IMG/VR virus record: IMGVR_UViG_3300023301_000008 | Location: 1 to 64,000 of that record | Direction: 5' to 3' (one strand) | DNA from: a virus | DNA length: 64,000 bases | Shown here: positions 9,290-17,409 of the stretch, in pieces | Layout: every line of letters starts with the position of its first letter | Position numbering within the stretch: the stretch's first letter is position 1 | Position numbers and translations under genes: made by a program | The notes under the pieces: generated by a model | What the model was told of the DNA's origin: nothing | Database searches by the model: none | What the model saw: only the letters and a program-made list of their open reading frames with translations

Positions 9290-9865
9290 TTGTCAATAAG
9301 TAATGGGGAAGCTACCAACTGGGAAGCGGAGTCTCTTTGCTCCAAACCGGAGAACAAAGAACTCGACTTCTTCTCTACAGACCCTGGCGAGGTGTCTGCC
9401 GCCAAGAATCTCTGCTTCAGTTGTCCCGTTCGTGGAGACTGCATTGAGTTTGCCCTGGAGAACGGTAAAATCTGGGGAGTCTGGGGTGGCCGGGATGCCA
9501 ACGAGATCAGACGAATCCTGTCAGTCAACGCCAATGGCGAGGAAGTCCGAAGAGGACGCTTCCCCCAATGCGGGTACTGCGGAGCACGCACGAGCCGACT
9601 CACCACCAAGACTGTAGACAAGCCTGATGGGGGACGCTGGACTACCGTTAAGGCTGTGGAGTGCACAGAGTGTGGATTCGAGTGGAAGAGCCGTACAAGT
9701 GCAAACGCAGTAAATGCGTACCACACCGCTCGCGCTGTGAAAGCTGAGCGTAGAGACAAGAAAAGGGCCCTCAACAAGAAAGGGCCCTCAACTCGTTCAG
9801 CTTCTAAGGCTAGCGCAAAACCTGCTCGTCCCGTAGACGCTCCTGAGGAGTCATCACAAAAGTGA
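9290..9865 (+). CDS. WhiB-like Fe-S regulator with extra zinc ribbon, 191 aa
   Basis: Residues about 17-70 carry the WhiB cysteine pattern (SLC, then CFSCPVRGDC) and the GVWGG turn that contacts the sigma factor in host WhiB proteins. After it, CGYCG and CTECG form a second four-Cys zinc-ribbon-like unit not found in a standard WhiB, followed by a basic tail. Start TTG at 9290 with GAGGAAG upstream. The last 56 bases overlap the convergent phosphoesterase gene. It probably reprograms host transcription. Confidence 0.85.
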   Translation: MSISNGEATNWEAESLCSKPENKELDFFSTDPGEVSAAKNLCFSCPVRGDCIEFALENGKIWGVWGGRDANEIRRILSVNANGEEVRRGRFPQCGYCGARTSRLTTKTVDKPDGGRWTTVKAVECTECGFEWKSRTSANAVNAYHTARAVKAERRDKKRALNKKGPSTRSASKASAKPARPVDAPEESSQK

Positions 9866-11138
9866 GCATACCGGGGAGTGAATACTCTCCGGTGGACTGA
9901 CGGAAGTACTCACTACCGCCATCCATGGCTGGTGTCTGTCGCCAGAGGCACGCACCCCAGTCACTGAGCTTGTCGTGGTGGAAGTGGTGTGTGATCAGAA
10001 GATCAGCCGCACCAATCGGGTCACGGCCAGCGGCCATATTTTTGAACCAATTTTGGGCTTTCTTGTCCTGCGTGGCACCCTGCACGCCCTTGCCATATAC
10101 GTCTCCGTGTGTCGTGGCCAAACGCCAACCAGCCACGTCTACATACACGCCAGCCTCAGCCTCCGCGATGGTATATTCGACGTGCTGGAGAGCGGGGTCA
10201 CGCTCAGTAGCCAATCGTGCCATCTCGAAGACCATAGTGTCGTCGTTGTCATAGAGTGTGGTCTTGTGGCCGTTGATCCGGTTCTCACCGTGGTTGCCTC
10301 GGGTGGCCAATACGATGACATCATCAAAGTACGGGGCGAGTCGGTCAATAGTATCCAAGATCGCAGTGACAGCTGTGTTAATCTGGCCGCGCCGAGTAAG
10401 GTCCAAACTGTACGACTGGTTCGGGTAGATCGTGCACCCCTCGATGATATCTCCACCTCCGATGATAACCAACGTACCGATGCTTCGACCAATCAGTCTC
10501 AGCTCCATGACGCGTGCTTCGACCATAGCGAGGTATTTGTCCAAGCGAGCCAGTGTGGCGGGAGTTCCACCGTTCTCGTCCTTACCGAACTGGGTGTCGT
10601 TCAGTGAGATAACGAACACCCCACTGCCGGATGTCTGCAAGTTGCCTGTGTTGGCCACCGGAGATTTGGCTCTGAGGTTTCTCAGGCATTCAATCGGATC
10701 GAAGTCCTCTAGGACTACCTCATCAGACGCTGCAGTTGCGGCGATCTTCTTGAGGTTCGGCCATGCGGATAGCTTATTCGAGAATAGGCCATCACCGTAG
10801 GCGATAGATCGCACTGATACGTGGAAGTCTTCCGGCCTGTCTCCGGAAGAGCGCAGCCAGTCTCGCGCATCCTCCATAGTTACGGGGCGGTCGCGGACTG
10901 CCGCGTACCCTGTAACGGACTTGGTGCCCGTGGAGGAAGTTTCGGTGACCTCGCTCTGCATAGTTACATCGCGCTCTCCGAGTTTGGGATCGGGGCCGTG
11001 CTTATAGTGCCTGCGGACACTGGCCTCCGATACGTCTAGTAGTTCTGCATAGAACGTGTTGGTGTGTTCTTCTTGGTCAAGGTGTACACCCTGAGCCAGT
11101 GAGTTTACACACACGCTGCAGCTGGAGTTATTTGCCAT
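9810..11138 (-). CDS. Metallophosphoesterase-like protein with N-terminal zinc/HTH region, 442 aa
   Basis: The N-terminus has a CSVC motif and a helix-turn-helix-like stretch (DVSEASVRRHYKHG). The catalytic part shows SLNDTQFG, GGGDIIEG, TRGNHGE and TTHGD/THHFHHD motifs, all typical calcineurin-like metal ligands. Similar long proteins occur in many actinophages; the substrate is unknown. GAAGGAG precedes the start. The 3' end overlaps the convergent WhiB gene. Confidence 0.82.
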   Translation of the reverse strand: MANNSSCSVCVNSLAQGVHLDQEEHTNTFYAELLDVSEASVRRHYKHGPDPKLGERDVTMQSEVTETSSTGTKSVTGYAAVRDRPVTMEDARDWLRSSGDRPEDFHVSVRSIAYGDGLFSNKLSAWPNLKKIAATAASDEVVLEDFDPIECLRNLRAKSPVANTGNLQTSGSGVFVISLNDTQFGKDENGGTPATLARLDKYLAMVEARVMELRLIGRSIGTLVIIGGGDIIEGCTIYPNQSYSLDLTRRGQINTAVTAILDTIDRLAPYFDDVIVLATRGNHGENRINGHKTTLYDNDDTMVFEMARLATERDPALQHVEYTIAEAEAGVYVDVAGWRLATTHGDVYGKGVQGATQDKKAQNWFKNMAAGRDPIGAADLLITHHFHHDKLSDWGACLWRQTPAMDGGSEYFRQSTGEYSLPGMLTFVMTPQERLRDEQVLR

Positions 11139-11181
11139 TTGTCTTTATTTCTCCTTCGTAGGCAAGTTGCCTATAGCTATA

Positions 11182-11736
11182 CTAGCTTATTTCGGAGTGT
11201 GTTGCAGGGTCAGTCTGCTCCGGTGTTGTGATAGGGCCTGTGCTGGTTCCGAGCTTGTATCGGACTAGTTGTGTTCTTTGTTCGTCAATCTGCTCCATGG
11301 CTTCGCGGAGGTCGTTAACAGAACGGTCTCGTTCTCTTGTCAGACTGTCGATAATCTCTTTCTGGGTGTCAGCAGATTTAGTCAGAGTGATGATGAGCTG
11401 GTTCAGGGTAGCTACAGTCTCTCGCAACGAGACAACTTGCTTGTCTGCCATATCCAAAAGATGTTGGATTGTCCGAACAGCTGATTCTTTTTGGCTTCGC
11501 TCCTCGATTGCAGCCTCTTTGTATCGGTTGACGAGGTCAGACTCCTCGTCTACATCATTCTTGCGCTCCTGAACATTGGAGTTTCGTCTATTGATAAGGA
11601 ACTGAATCACTCCGGTCACTATGGCACTGAAGACGGAGGCCGAGATGATAGCTCCGACGACCACACTTATTATGTCTTGGCTTTCAGATGCCAGAGATGG
11701 TGCTACCTGGAGGACGTGTTGGAGGACGTATAGCAT
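11182..11736 (-). CDS. Membrane-anchored coiled-coil protein, 184 aa
   Basis: One membrane segment (about residues 20-45, DIISVVVGAIISASV) is followed by a long coiled coil rich in Glu, Lys and Arg up to about residue 160. The start at 11736 is chosen because GAGGAG lies 8 bases upstream; an earlier Met would overlap the upstream gene. One membrane helix plus coiled coil next to a multi-span protein could be a lysis-type or membrane-protection pair, but this is inference. Confidence 0.7.
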   Translation of the reverse strand: MLYVLQHVLQVAPSLASESQDIISVVVGAIISASVFSAIVTGVIQFLINRRNSNVQERKNDVDEESDLVNRYKEAAIEERSQKESAVRTIQHLLDMADKQVVSLRETVATLNQLIITLTKSADTQKEIIDSLTRERDRSVNDLREAMEQIDEQRTQLVRYKLGTSTGPITTPEQTDPATHSEIS

Positions 11737-11740
11737 AGGG

Positions 11741-12220
11741 TTAGGGCTCCTCACTGCCTGCATCGAAGATGTCTATCGGAGTTGTGTCTGGATTCACGGC
11801 CTCTTTTACTCTGTTCGCTAGTTCTCTTCGTCTGTAATTCAGTGGGATGAAAAGCCACAAACCAATCAAGATGACGCTGATTCTCATAAGAGGAGTGTCA
11901 GGCTCCGGTGATCTAATCTCATAGATGATGATACCTAACTGAAGGACTGCGTACGTGAGCGGAGTGATCATCAGTATTGTCACTCCTAGGCGCTCAAGTA
12001 TGAGGTTACTTCTTTTGAGTATTCCTGCAATACCGACTACGGCAGCAATCATTGTGAGTCCGGTCCACACGATAATCCCGGAATAGGTCAACACGTCAAC
12101 GGAAGCGGCAGGGGTGAACACAGCGTAGGATAGGGCCCACAGAAAGCTTACAGAGTAGATATACAAATACTCTTTCCGCGTCCCTGTGGTTCCCCGAACC
12201 GATTCACGTAGTGTGCTCAT
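11741..12220 (-). CDS. Four-helix membrane protein, 159 aa
   Basis: Four hydrophobic segments (about residues 20-40, 48-68, 75-98, 112-130) with a charged C-terminal tail. GGAG lies 7 bases before the ATG. It is cotranscribed with the coiled-coil membrane protein gene that follows. Holin-like in general build, but no lysin gene is visible nearby, so function is open. Confidence 0.68.
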   Translation of the reverse strand: MSTLRESVRGTTGTRKEYLYIYSVSFLWALSYAVFTPAASVDVLTYSGIIVWTGLTMIAAVVGIAGILKRSNLILERLGVTILMITPLTYAVLQLGIIIYEIRSPEPDTPLMRISVILIGLWLFIPLNYRRRELANRVKEAVNPDTTPIDIFDAGSEEP

Positions 12221-12398
12221 GTCGTATCTCCGAGCGGGTCAGTTTTTGGGTGGTCAGTACTCTATTGTAGGTCGAGATATACTGTTCTATCCCGGCCAGT
12301 CTGTACAGCACAGACAGTTTTGTACAGACAAAAGTGACGTAACTGCGGACCGACTTCTGTGCTAGAGTGGGGACACACTTCAGGTAGTTCGGTACGGT

Positions 12399-12427
12399 TT
12401 GACTTATTTCTGGGGAGTCACTACACT
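12399..12427 (+). promoter_or_regulatory. Promoter for primase-helicase gene
   Basis: TTGACT (12399-12404), 17-base spacer, TACACT (12422-12427). A leader of about 40 bases with an AAAGG site follows. Confidence 0.75.
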
Positions 12428-12473
12428 GAACGGTATCCCCGTCCAGTTCATTAATTACGTATAAAGGCAGCAC

Positions 12474-15074
12474 ATGGCAAATGACAATCTCTCTGTAATG
12501 GCGGAGCACTACGGCAGCATCGGCTGGAGCATCATGCCCACGCACGGGTTATTCCAGACCGGCCTGTGTACCTGTGGCGAGCGGCACAGCGACCCCAAAG
12601 ATATTGGCAAGCACCCGGCCACCACGGGCGGGTTAAATGATGCCACCACCAACGGAGCAACCATTCACGGATGGTGGGCCAACCAGCCCCTCTATAATGT
12701 TGCAGTAAACTGCGCCAAAACTGGTGTGTTTGTACTGGACGTTGACCCCCGTAACGGCGGTGTAGATTCGTTCCTCAAACTAGAGGCCGAAATCAGCGGA
12801 GAATTTTTTGCCGAGGGATTCACCAAAACTGTGACGGCAACCACCGGAGAGTACACTCTCAACGGCCAGCCGATTCGGGGTACACACATGTACATCCTCG
12901 CACCGGAAGGTGTAGCACTCAGTGGAAAATTGAAGGACTTCCCAGGAATTGACATCAAGCATAAGGGGTACACTCTTGTTGCGCCCTCACGACACGTCTC
13001 CGGAGTTTTATACGGCTGGGCCCCGGGGCTGGCTCCGTGGGAGACCGTTATGGCCAAGCCGAGTCAGGTTCTTCTGGACCTGCTGAGCAAGAACACTGCA
13101 CCCAGTTCCGGAGGCTCTGGCGGCATCGGTCGAACCAACTGGGACTGGCTGGGCGAGAAAATCAACCTAGAGAGGTTCTTCTCCGAAGGCATTGACGAGG
13201 GGTCCCGAGTCACAGACATCTATACCATCGCATGTGCCATGGCGAACAAGTACGGCACCTCCGACATGGACCGTAGTTTTATCGAGACACAGCTGTTGCG
13301 CTTCAACCACGAGATGGTCAGGCCCCCACTGGAGCTGGAAGGTACAGACGGCATCCTCCGGCACATCCACAACGCTATTGACTTCGTGGCCGCGAACCCC
13401 AAAGACAAGAACATGCAAGGCATGGGCGGGTTCAGTGAGACTGTGCAGCGCGATGTTATGGGCTGGGCGAGGGGCACCGTAGAAGTCAAGAACACGATGA
13501 CGAGAACCCAATCTGCGGATGAGAAGAACGAGCCCTACACCCGCGACGATGATGATGCTACCGGAGAGGACACTAACAGTGTGCCTCTGGATGTGAGCAT
13601 TGCTATGGACGTAGACGCACTCTCCGAAGACGATGGAGGAACAGTAGGTGAGCGTACGCTCTCTGATCTCGGAAACGGTCGTAGGTTTGTAGACGCGTTC
13701 GGCAACATCATGCGCTACACCCCCGGGCTCGGGTGGTTCAAATGGAACGGCCAGTACTGGAAGCCAGACACTGAGGACCTTGAGGTTCGTGAGCTAGCCA
13801 AGAAGTTAGGCTCGCTGATTAGCGCCGAGGCGGCTCATTATGAAGACTCGGATGCTCGCAAAGTTGTTCAGGCGTGGGCGAAGAACACCAAGTCCAATGC
13901 TCGTCAAGCTGCAGCTGTTGAGTCGTCACAGTCTGACCCTCGCGTAGGAGTAGATGTTGACCACTGGGACAACAACCCGCACCTTCTTGGTGTGGCCAAC
14001 GGTGTCATCGACTTGCGTACCGGGGACTTGCTTCAGGGTCGCCCGGACCTGCACATCACGCGTAGGTCCCCTATCCGGTATAGCCCCGGATTCAGCACGC
14101 CGCGTTTCCAGGAGTTCCTTGACTTTGCCACACAAGGAGACAAGGAATACCAGAACTGGCTTAAGCGTGCGTTCGGCTACACACTGACGGGTCGCCGCGA
14201 CTATGACGTTCTGTTCATCGTGTACGGTCCTGCCGGTTCTGGTAAGAACGTGTTTGTGGAGTCCCTAGTGAAGCTGCTAGGAACTAAGCAGTACGCGTTC
14301 CCACTGGACTCGCAGATTCTTGCACAGGGTGATGGTCGAGCCAACGCGGCAGACCTCTATCACTGGGCTGAGCTGCGTGGTCGCCGGATGATCTGGGTGG
14401 ATGAGTTGCCCGAGTCCGAGCGTCTGAAAGAGAACGCGGTCAAGAAGCTGACCGGCTCCTCAGAAATCTCGGCCCGCTCTCCAGGAGAGAAGCCGTTCAC
14501 ATTCGAAAGCCAAGGCAAGCTTTGGATCACCACGAACCACAGACCGGTCATTACTGACGATGCCATGTGGCGCAGAATCCGTCCGATTCCGTGGATCAAT
14601 GTTCCTGAGGTTGCGGACCCAACTTTGAAGGCGTACTTGCACGACCCCGAGGGCGGCCTTCCGGCTATTCTAGCTTGGGCCGTTGAGGGTGCTATGGAGT
14701 TATATGCCTCCCGTGAGATTGATGCTCTCGGATGGTGCACCGCTGTTACGGATGCGGCAGAAGTTTACCGCAAGAACGAGGACCGTCTGGGGCTCTTCCT
14801 TGAGGATGAAACTGAAGACGATGTTTCGTCCAGCCTGAAGATGCGTGACCTTTACGAAATTTACAAGGTCTGGAGTGAGGACCGCACCGAGCGTCCAATG
14901 TCTCGTATTGCTTTGGACCGTAAGCTGGCCGACCGTGGCCTACAGATTAGTGGTTCGGGGGGTAGTGCTGTAGTTTTGAGTAAGCGTCTGAAGACTCCAG
15001 GTGCTCCGGCACCTACGCACACTCCGGGGACCACTGATTGGGGACTAGCTGCTCGAATATCAAGAGACGTATAG
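12474..15074 (+). CDS. Primase-polymerase/SF3 helicase fusion, 866 aa
   Basis: The N-terminal prim-pol (AEP) domain has VLDVDPRNGG with catalytic Asp pair (about residue 85) and a GTHMYI motif. A D5-type region (residues about 400-560) leads to an SF3 helicase with Walker A GPAGSGKN (about 584), Walker B IWVDE (about 640) and a TTNHRP sensor. Together these prime and unwind DNA at the fork. Linker residues 345-395 are acidic and low complexity. Confidence 0.92.
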   Translation: MANDNLSVMAEHYGSIGWSIMPTHGLFQTGLCTCGERHSDPKDIGKHPATTGGLNDATTNGATIHGWWANQPLYNVAVNCAKTGVFVLDVDPRNGGVDSFLKLEAEISGEFFAEGFTKTVTATTGEYTLNGQPIRGTHMYILAPEGVALSGKLKDFPGIDIKHKGYTLVAPSRHVSGVLYGWAPGLAPWETVMAKPSQVLLDLLSKNTAPSSGGSGGIGRTNWDWLGEKINLERFFSEGIDEGSRVTDIYTIACAMANKYGTSDMDRSFIETQLLRFNHEMVRPPLELEGTDGILRHIHNAIDFVAANPKDKNMQGMGGFSETVQRDVMGWARGTVEVKNTMTRTQSADEKNEPYTRDDDDATGEDTNSVPLDVSIAMDVDALSEDDGGTVGERTLSDLGNGRRFVDAFGNIMRYTPGLGWFKWNGQYWKPDTEDLEVRELAKKLGSLISAEAAHYEDSDARKVVQAWAKNTKSNARQAAAVESSQSDPRVGVDVDHWDNNPHLLGVANGVIDLRTGDLLQGRPDLHITRRSPIRYSPGFSTPRFQEFLDFATQGDKEYQNWLKRAFGYTLTGRRDYDVLFIVYGPAGSGKNVFVESLVKLLGTKQYAFPLDSQILAQGDGRANAADLYHWAELRGRRMIWVDELPESERLKENAVKKLTGSSEISARSPGEKPFTFESQGKLWITTNHRPVITDDAMWRRIRPIPWINVPEVADPTLKAYLHDPEGGLPAILAWAVEGAMELYASREIDALGWCTAVTDAAEVYRKNEDRLGLFLEDETEDDVSSSLKMRDLYEIYKVWSEDRTERPMSRIALDRKLADRGLQISGSGGSAVVLSKRLKTPGAPAPTHTPGTTDWGLAARISRDV

Positions 15075-15075
15075 A

Positions 15076-15106
15076 CGCGCCTCTTGATTAAATTGGCGCG
15101 ATATTT
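15076..15106 (+). terminator. Possible terminator after primase-helicase gene
   Basis: CGCGCC (15076-15081) pairs with GGCGCG (15095-15100), followed by ATATTT. The T tract is short, so termination may be partial and feed the tRNA array. Confidence 0.45.
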
Positions 15107-15188
15107 GCCTCAGTATCGTCGCTGTCTTATAAACAGTCCTATCTAATGACGTAATTGGTGGATGTGGGTTCAATTCCCATCTGGGGTA
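15107..15188 (+). tRNA. tRNA-like gene, possibly Ile(TAT), lacking a D arm
   Basis: Ends can pair (GCCTCAG with CTGGGGT, two G-T wobbles), the T arm is canonical (GTGGG TTCAATT CCCAT), and a stem carries loop CTTATAA (anticodon TAT). Only seven bases separate acceptor and anticodon stems, so there is no D arm, while 26 bases fill the variable region. Likely degenerate or a non-tRNA structured RNA. Confidence 0.35.
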
Positions 15189-15192
15189 CCTA

Positions 15193-15221
15193 TTGACAAA
15201 GAAGAAAATACGTGATAGAGT
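15193..15221 (+). promoter_or_regulatory. Promoter for first tRNA group
   Basis: TTGACA (15193-15198), 17 bases, TAGAGT (15216-15221). A second extended -10 (TGC TACAAT, 15296-15304) lies closer to tRNA-Trp. Confidence 0.8.
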
Positions 15222-15319
15222 TTCTCTAGAAGCACAAAGCCAAACCCGTGTGAACTTGGTGATCCGGTCTTGCGGTTACTGACCGGCCCGCCGAGTGTGC
15301 TACAATGTATGAACAACAT

Positions 15320-15390
15320 AGGGCTATAGTCTAACGGTAAAACAGCAGTCTCCAAAACTGCATTTCCCAGTTCGAATCTGGGTAGCCCTG
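15320..15390 (+). tRNA. tRNA-Trp(CCA)
   Basis: Acceptor AGGGCTA/TAGCCCT pairs fully. Anticodon loop CTCCAAA lies on a GCAGT/ACTGC stem. T arm CCCAG TTCGAAT CTGGG. No encoded CCA. Confidence 0.93.
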
Positions 15391-15411
15391 CTCTATACAA
15401 CTAAAAACTTA

Positions 15412-15483
15412 GCGAGGTAACCCGGAGGTGGTTCCGGTCAGGTCTCATACGCCTAGGACGAGGGTTCGACTCCCTCTCTCGCA
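15412..15483 (+). tRNA. tRNA-Met(CAT)
   Basis: GCGAGGT pairs with CTCTCGC except one inner T-C mismatch. D stem CCGG/CCGG, loop CTCATAC gives CAT. G1-C72 pair, so not an initiator. Confidence 0.85.
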
Positions 15484-15493
15484 ACTATACCAA

Positions 15494-15566
15494 CGCAGAG
15501 TGACTGGAGGGGTCCCAGCACGGTCTCATACGCCGAAAGACGCGGGTTCAAATCCCGCCTCTGTGA
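15494..15566 (+). tRNA. tRNA-Met(CAT), second copy
   Basis: CGCAGAG/CTCTGTG acceptor, loop CTCATAC (CAT), T arm GCGGG TTCAAAT CCCGC. It begins with a C1-G72 pair. It could also be an Ile tRNA if the C is modified to lysidine. Confidence 0.88.
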
Positions 15567-15607
15567 CTTATACGTCTCCTTTACGATCCCCGCAGCCACA
15601 ACCGAGG

Positions 15608-15739
15608 ATGTTGAGTGGAATACTCGGTCCAAGGGTGTGTGTGTGGGACCTTGAGGCTGTAGACACTTCCGGGGCAGTTTATCGGCTCTTCTTTGGGAGC
15701 GTCAAAATCTCCTGGGATGCTACCCGAGACGTAGTGTAG
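15608..15739 (+). CDS. Small hypothetical protein, 43 aa
   Basis: Starts MLSGILGPRVCVWDLEAVDTS. The composition (Trp, Tyr, Phe and alternating strands) looks protein-like and unlike a tRNA shadow. No clear ribosome site and no family recognised. Confidence 0.4.
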   Translation: MLSGILGPRVCVWDLEAVDTSGAVYRLFFGSVKISWDATRDVV

Positions 15740-15772
15740 CCGGACTCTTCTCAAAGAATTTTGAGAAAACTC

Positions 15773-15801
15773 TAGACACACCTCAAAATGTGTGTTAGTA
15801 T
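15773..15801 (+). promoter_or_regulatory. Promoter of a 14-codon minigene
   Basis: TAGACA (15773-15778), 17 bases, TAGTAT (15796-15801), then six bases to ATG 15808. Confidence 0.65.
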
Positions 15802-15807
15802 TCATAC

Positions 15808-15852
15808 ATGAACGTTTTCGAGCACCCATTTGAACTGGATTACCCCCAGTAG
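15808..15852 (+). CDS. Leaderless 14-aa minigene
   Basis: Encodes MNVFEHPFELDYPQ. It has a dedicated promoter with the exact -10 to ATG distance seen at other leaderless genes, and a dedicated terminator 23 bases after the stop. It may act as a peptide or as a short RNA of about 100 bases. Confidence 0.4.
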   Translation: MNVFEHPFELDYPQ

Positions 15853-15875
15853 AGGTCGAACACGCTTAAAAACTC

Positions 15876-15910
15876 GGCCTCCAATTCTGACACAGAATCG
15901 GGGGCCTTTC
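15876..15910 (+). terminator. Rho-independent terminator after minigene
   Basis: GGCCTCC (15876-15882) pairs with GGGGGCC (15900-15906), with an inner GATTCTG-like extension, followed by TTTC. Confidence 0.75.
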
Positions 15911-16018
15911 TAATTTAAACTCAAATCGAGTCTGAAAATTGATAACTACACAGAGTGAAGTAGTAGAAAGTAGTCTAGAGTTAAGTTCGACTCTCTAGAT
16001 TGCTGGTATACTGTTGTA

Positions 16019-16738
16019 ATGAGAATAAACAGTAATACCCCATCCAAAGAGATGGTGGAGGATGCTATTAGCAAATCAGAGACCATCAAGGAAGTTGGGC
16101 TACACCTCGGATACAAAGTCGGAGGCAGTCTAAACACTAGAGTGAAGTTCCTCGCAGAGCTTTACGAGCTGGACCTGCCCAAATTTGATTACCGCCTTGC
16201 TGCACAAAGAGTGGGCAGGTATAACAGGCTTTCAGACGAAGAGTGGTTCTCTCAAGGAACTTTCCGAAGTGGGGTACACACCAGGAAACGACTTGTGTCC
16301 CTCGGGGTTCCTGATATTTGTGCGGTTGTGGGATGTCCACTGAATCGTGGATTTTCGTGGCTAGGAGCTGATATAACCCCGCACGTAGATCACATAAATG
16401 GAGATAAATTTGACAACAGAAGAGATAATTTACAGTTTTTGTGCCCTAACTGCCACCAACAGACGGGAACCTGGGGGAACACTAGAAGAGGACCATCAAA
16501 CGTAGAAGTTAATGTCTGTATCGACTGTGCAGATGAAATCTCTGTAGGGTCCGTACGGTGTAGGACATGTGACTCGAAAAATAAGATAGTGACTGGACGG
16601 GCAAGTAGAATATCTTGGCCCAAGGATCAAGAGCTATTGGTCATGGTTGAAAGAGATGGGTGTCGGGGGACAGGAAAAATTCTTGGTGTCTCCGACAACT
16701 CAATAAAGAAAAGACTTAGAAGGCAGAATCTTCTTTGA
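16019..16738 (+). CDS. HNH homing endonuclease, 239 aa
   Basis: Free-standing HNH nuclease. The HVDHINGDKFDNR core and CPNCHQQTG zinc site lie at about residues 120-150, with two more Cys pairs (CIDC, CRTC) and a C-terminal helix-turn-helix (ILGVSDNSIKKRL). It lies inside the tRNA array, and tRNA-Pro begins two bases after its stop. TATACT ends six bases before the ATG, so it is probably leaderless. Related to the protein at 17835. Confidence 0.88.
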   Translation: MRINSNTPSKEMVEDAISKSETIKEVGLHLGYKVGGSLNTRVKFLAELYELDLPKFDYRLAAQRVGRYNRLSDEEWFSQGTFRSGVHTRKRLVSLGVPDICAVVGCPLNRGFSWLGADITPHVDHINGDKFDNRRDNLQFLCPNCHQQTGTWGNTRRGPSNVEVNVCIDCADEISVGSVRCRTCDSKNKIVTGRASRISWPKDQELLVMVERDGCRGTGKILGVSDNSIKKRLRRQNLL

Positions 16739-16740
16739 TA

Positions 16741-16814
16741 TCTGGATATGGTGTAAGGGTTAGCGTACGGCGTTCGGAACGCTGAGGACCAGTTTCGAGT
16801 ACTGGTATCCAGAC
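16741..16814 (+). tRNA. tRNA-Pro(CGG)
   Basis: TCTGGAT/ATCCAGA acceptor, anticodon loop TTCGGAA, canonical T loop TTTCGAG region. First of three consecutive Pro tRNAs. Confidence 0.88.
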
Positions 16815-16827
16815 GAATATGTAGTAA

Positions 16828-16901
16828 CAGAGAGTAGCTCAATTTGGTAGAGTGCTAGATTTGGATTCTAGAAGCTGCAGGTTCAAATCCTGTCTCTCTG
16901 A
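16828..16901 (+). tRNA. tRNA-Pro(TGG)
   Basis: CAGAGAG/CTCTCTG acceptor, CTAGA TTTGGAT TCTAG anticodon arm, GCAGG TTCAAAT CCTGT T arm. Confidence 0.92.
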
Positions 16902-16911
16902 CGAAGTACAG

Positions 16912-16985
16912 CAGAATGTGGAGCAGCCAGGTAGCTCGTCTTTCTGGGGAAATGAAGGTCGCAGGTTCGAATCCTGCCATTCTGA
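16912..16985 (+). tRNA. tRNA-Pro(GGG)
   Basis: CAGAATG/CATTCTG acceptor, D stem GAGC/GCTC, loop CTGGGGA with one mismatch in the anticodon stem, T arm GCAGG TTCGAAT CCTGC. Confidence 0.88.
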
Positions 16986-16994
16986 CAAAAGGTC

Positions 16995-17023
16995 TTGACA
17001 AACCTTAAAAATGTCTGTAGCAT
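16995..17023 (+). promoter_or_regulatory. Promoter inside tRNA array
   Basis: TTGACA (16995-17000), 17 bases, TAGCAT (17018-17023). It drives about 150 bases without a recognisable gene before the next promoter, so an untranslated RNA is possible. Confidence 0.7.
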
Positions 17024-17029
17024 AGAAGT

Positions 17030-17180
17030 AGACATGGTGCCTGGGTGCGCCAGCAACCTGAGCCTTACTAGTGTGCCGTAGGTGAAGAGAGGAAGTTGAG
17101 GCAGGCTTAGCGGCCTGATAGATGAGAATCTCATCCCAGACATGGTGGTTGAAGCTCAAGTAGTCGAGCCTTGACGAAAA
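17030..17180 (+). ncRNA. Unassigned transcribed stretch in tRNA array
   Basis: Lies directly downstream of a strong promoter and upstream of another. No open frame or cloverleaf is convincing. A GATGA...TCATC hairpin is visible near 17120. Candidate small RNA only. Confidence 0.25.
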
Positions 17181-17186
17181 ATGTTC

Positions 17187-17215
17187 TTGACAAAACTTGA
17201 AACTGTCTGTGGAGT
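17187..17215 (+). promoter_or_regulatory. Promoter upstream of tRNA-His
   Basis: TTGACA (17187-17192), 17 bases, TGGAGT (17210-17215). Predicted start about 17222, ten bases before tRNA-His. Confidence 0.72.
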
Positions 17216-17231
17216 AGTAAAAGTACCGCCT

Positions 17232-17304
17232 GGTGGGCGTTGTATAAAGGTTATTACATCCGATTGTGATTCGGAAGATGGGGTTTCGATTACCCTCGTT
17301 CACC
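17232..17304 (+). tRNA. tRNA-His(GTG)
   Basis: Anticodon arm TCCGA TTGTGAT TCGGA. The extra G(-1) at 17232 faces C73, the His identity pair. Acceptor GTGGGCG/CGTTCAC uses two wobbles. Confidence 0.9.
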
Positions 17305-17333
17305 CGAAGAGGCAGTTGCTGTCTCGAATGTAA

Positions 17334-17396
17334 GACCCCGTAGTTACTGGACGTGACCTTAGTCGCGGGGTCGTGCATCGAAGGGGAGTCACGTCC
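17334..17396 (+). ncRNA. Interlocked stems: candidate RNA pseudoknot
   Basis: GACCCCG (17334-17340) is complementary to CGGGGTC (17366-17372), and GGACGTGAC (17349-17357) to GTCACGTCC (17388-17396), all perfectly. The two helices cross, giving an H-type pseudoknot or two alternative folds. Function unknown. Confidence 0.5.
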
Positions 17397-17409
17397 CTGA
17401 GCAACACTT

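Noticed and set aside
9975-10607. Plus-strand open frame of 210 codons
   Set aside because: Shadow of the phosphoesterase gene on the opposite strand, which has clear metal-binding motifs.
12204-12545. Minus-strand open frame of 113 codons upstream of the primase gene
   Set aside because: It overlaps the primase start and its promoter region, has no ribosome site and unlikely composition.
15428-15607. Upstream extension of the 43-aa frame through two Met tRNA genes
   Set aside because: The extension is tRNA sequence; only the part after 15608 looks protein-like.
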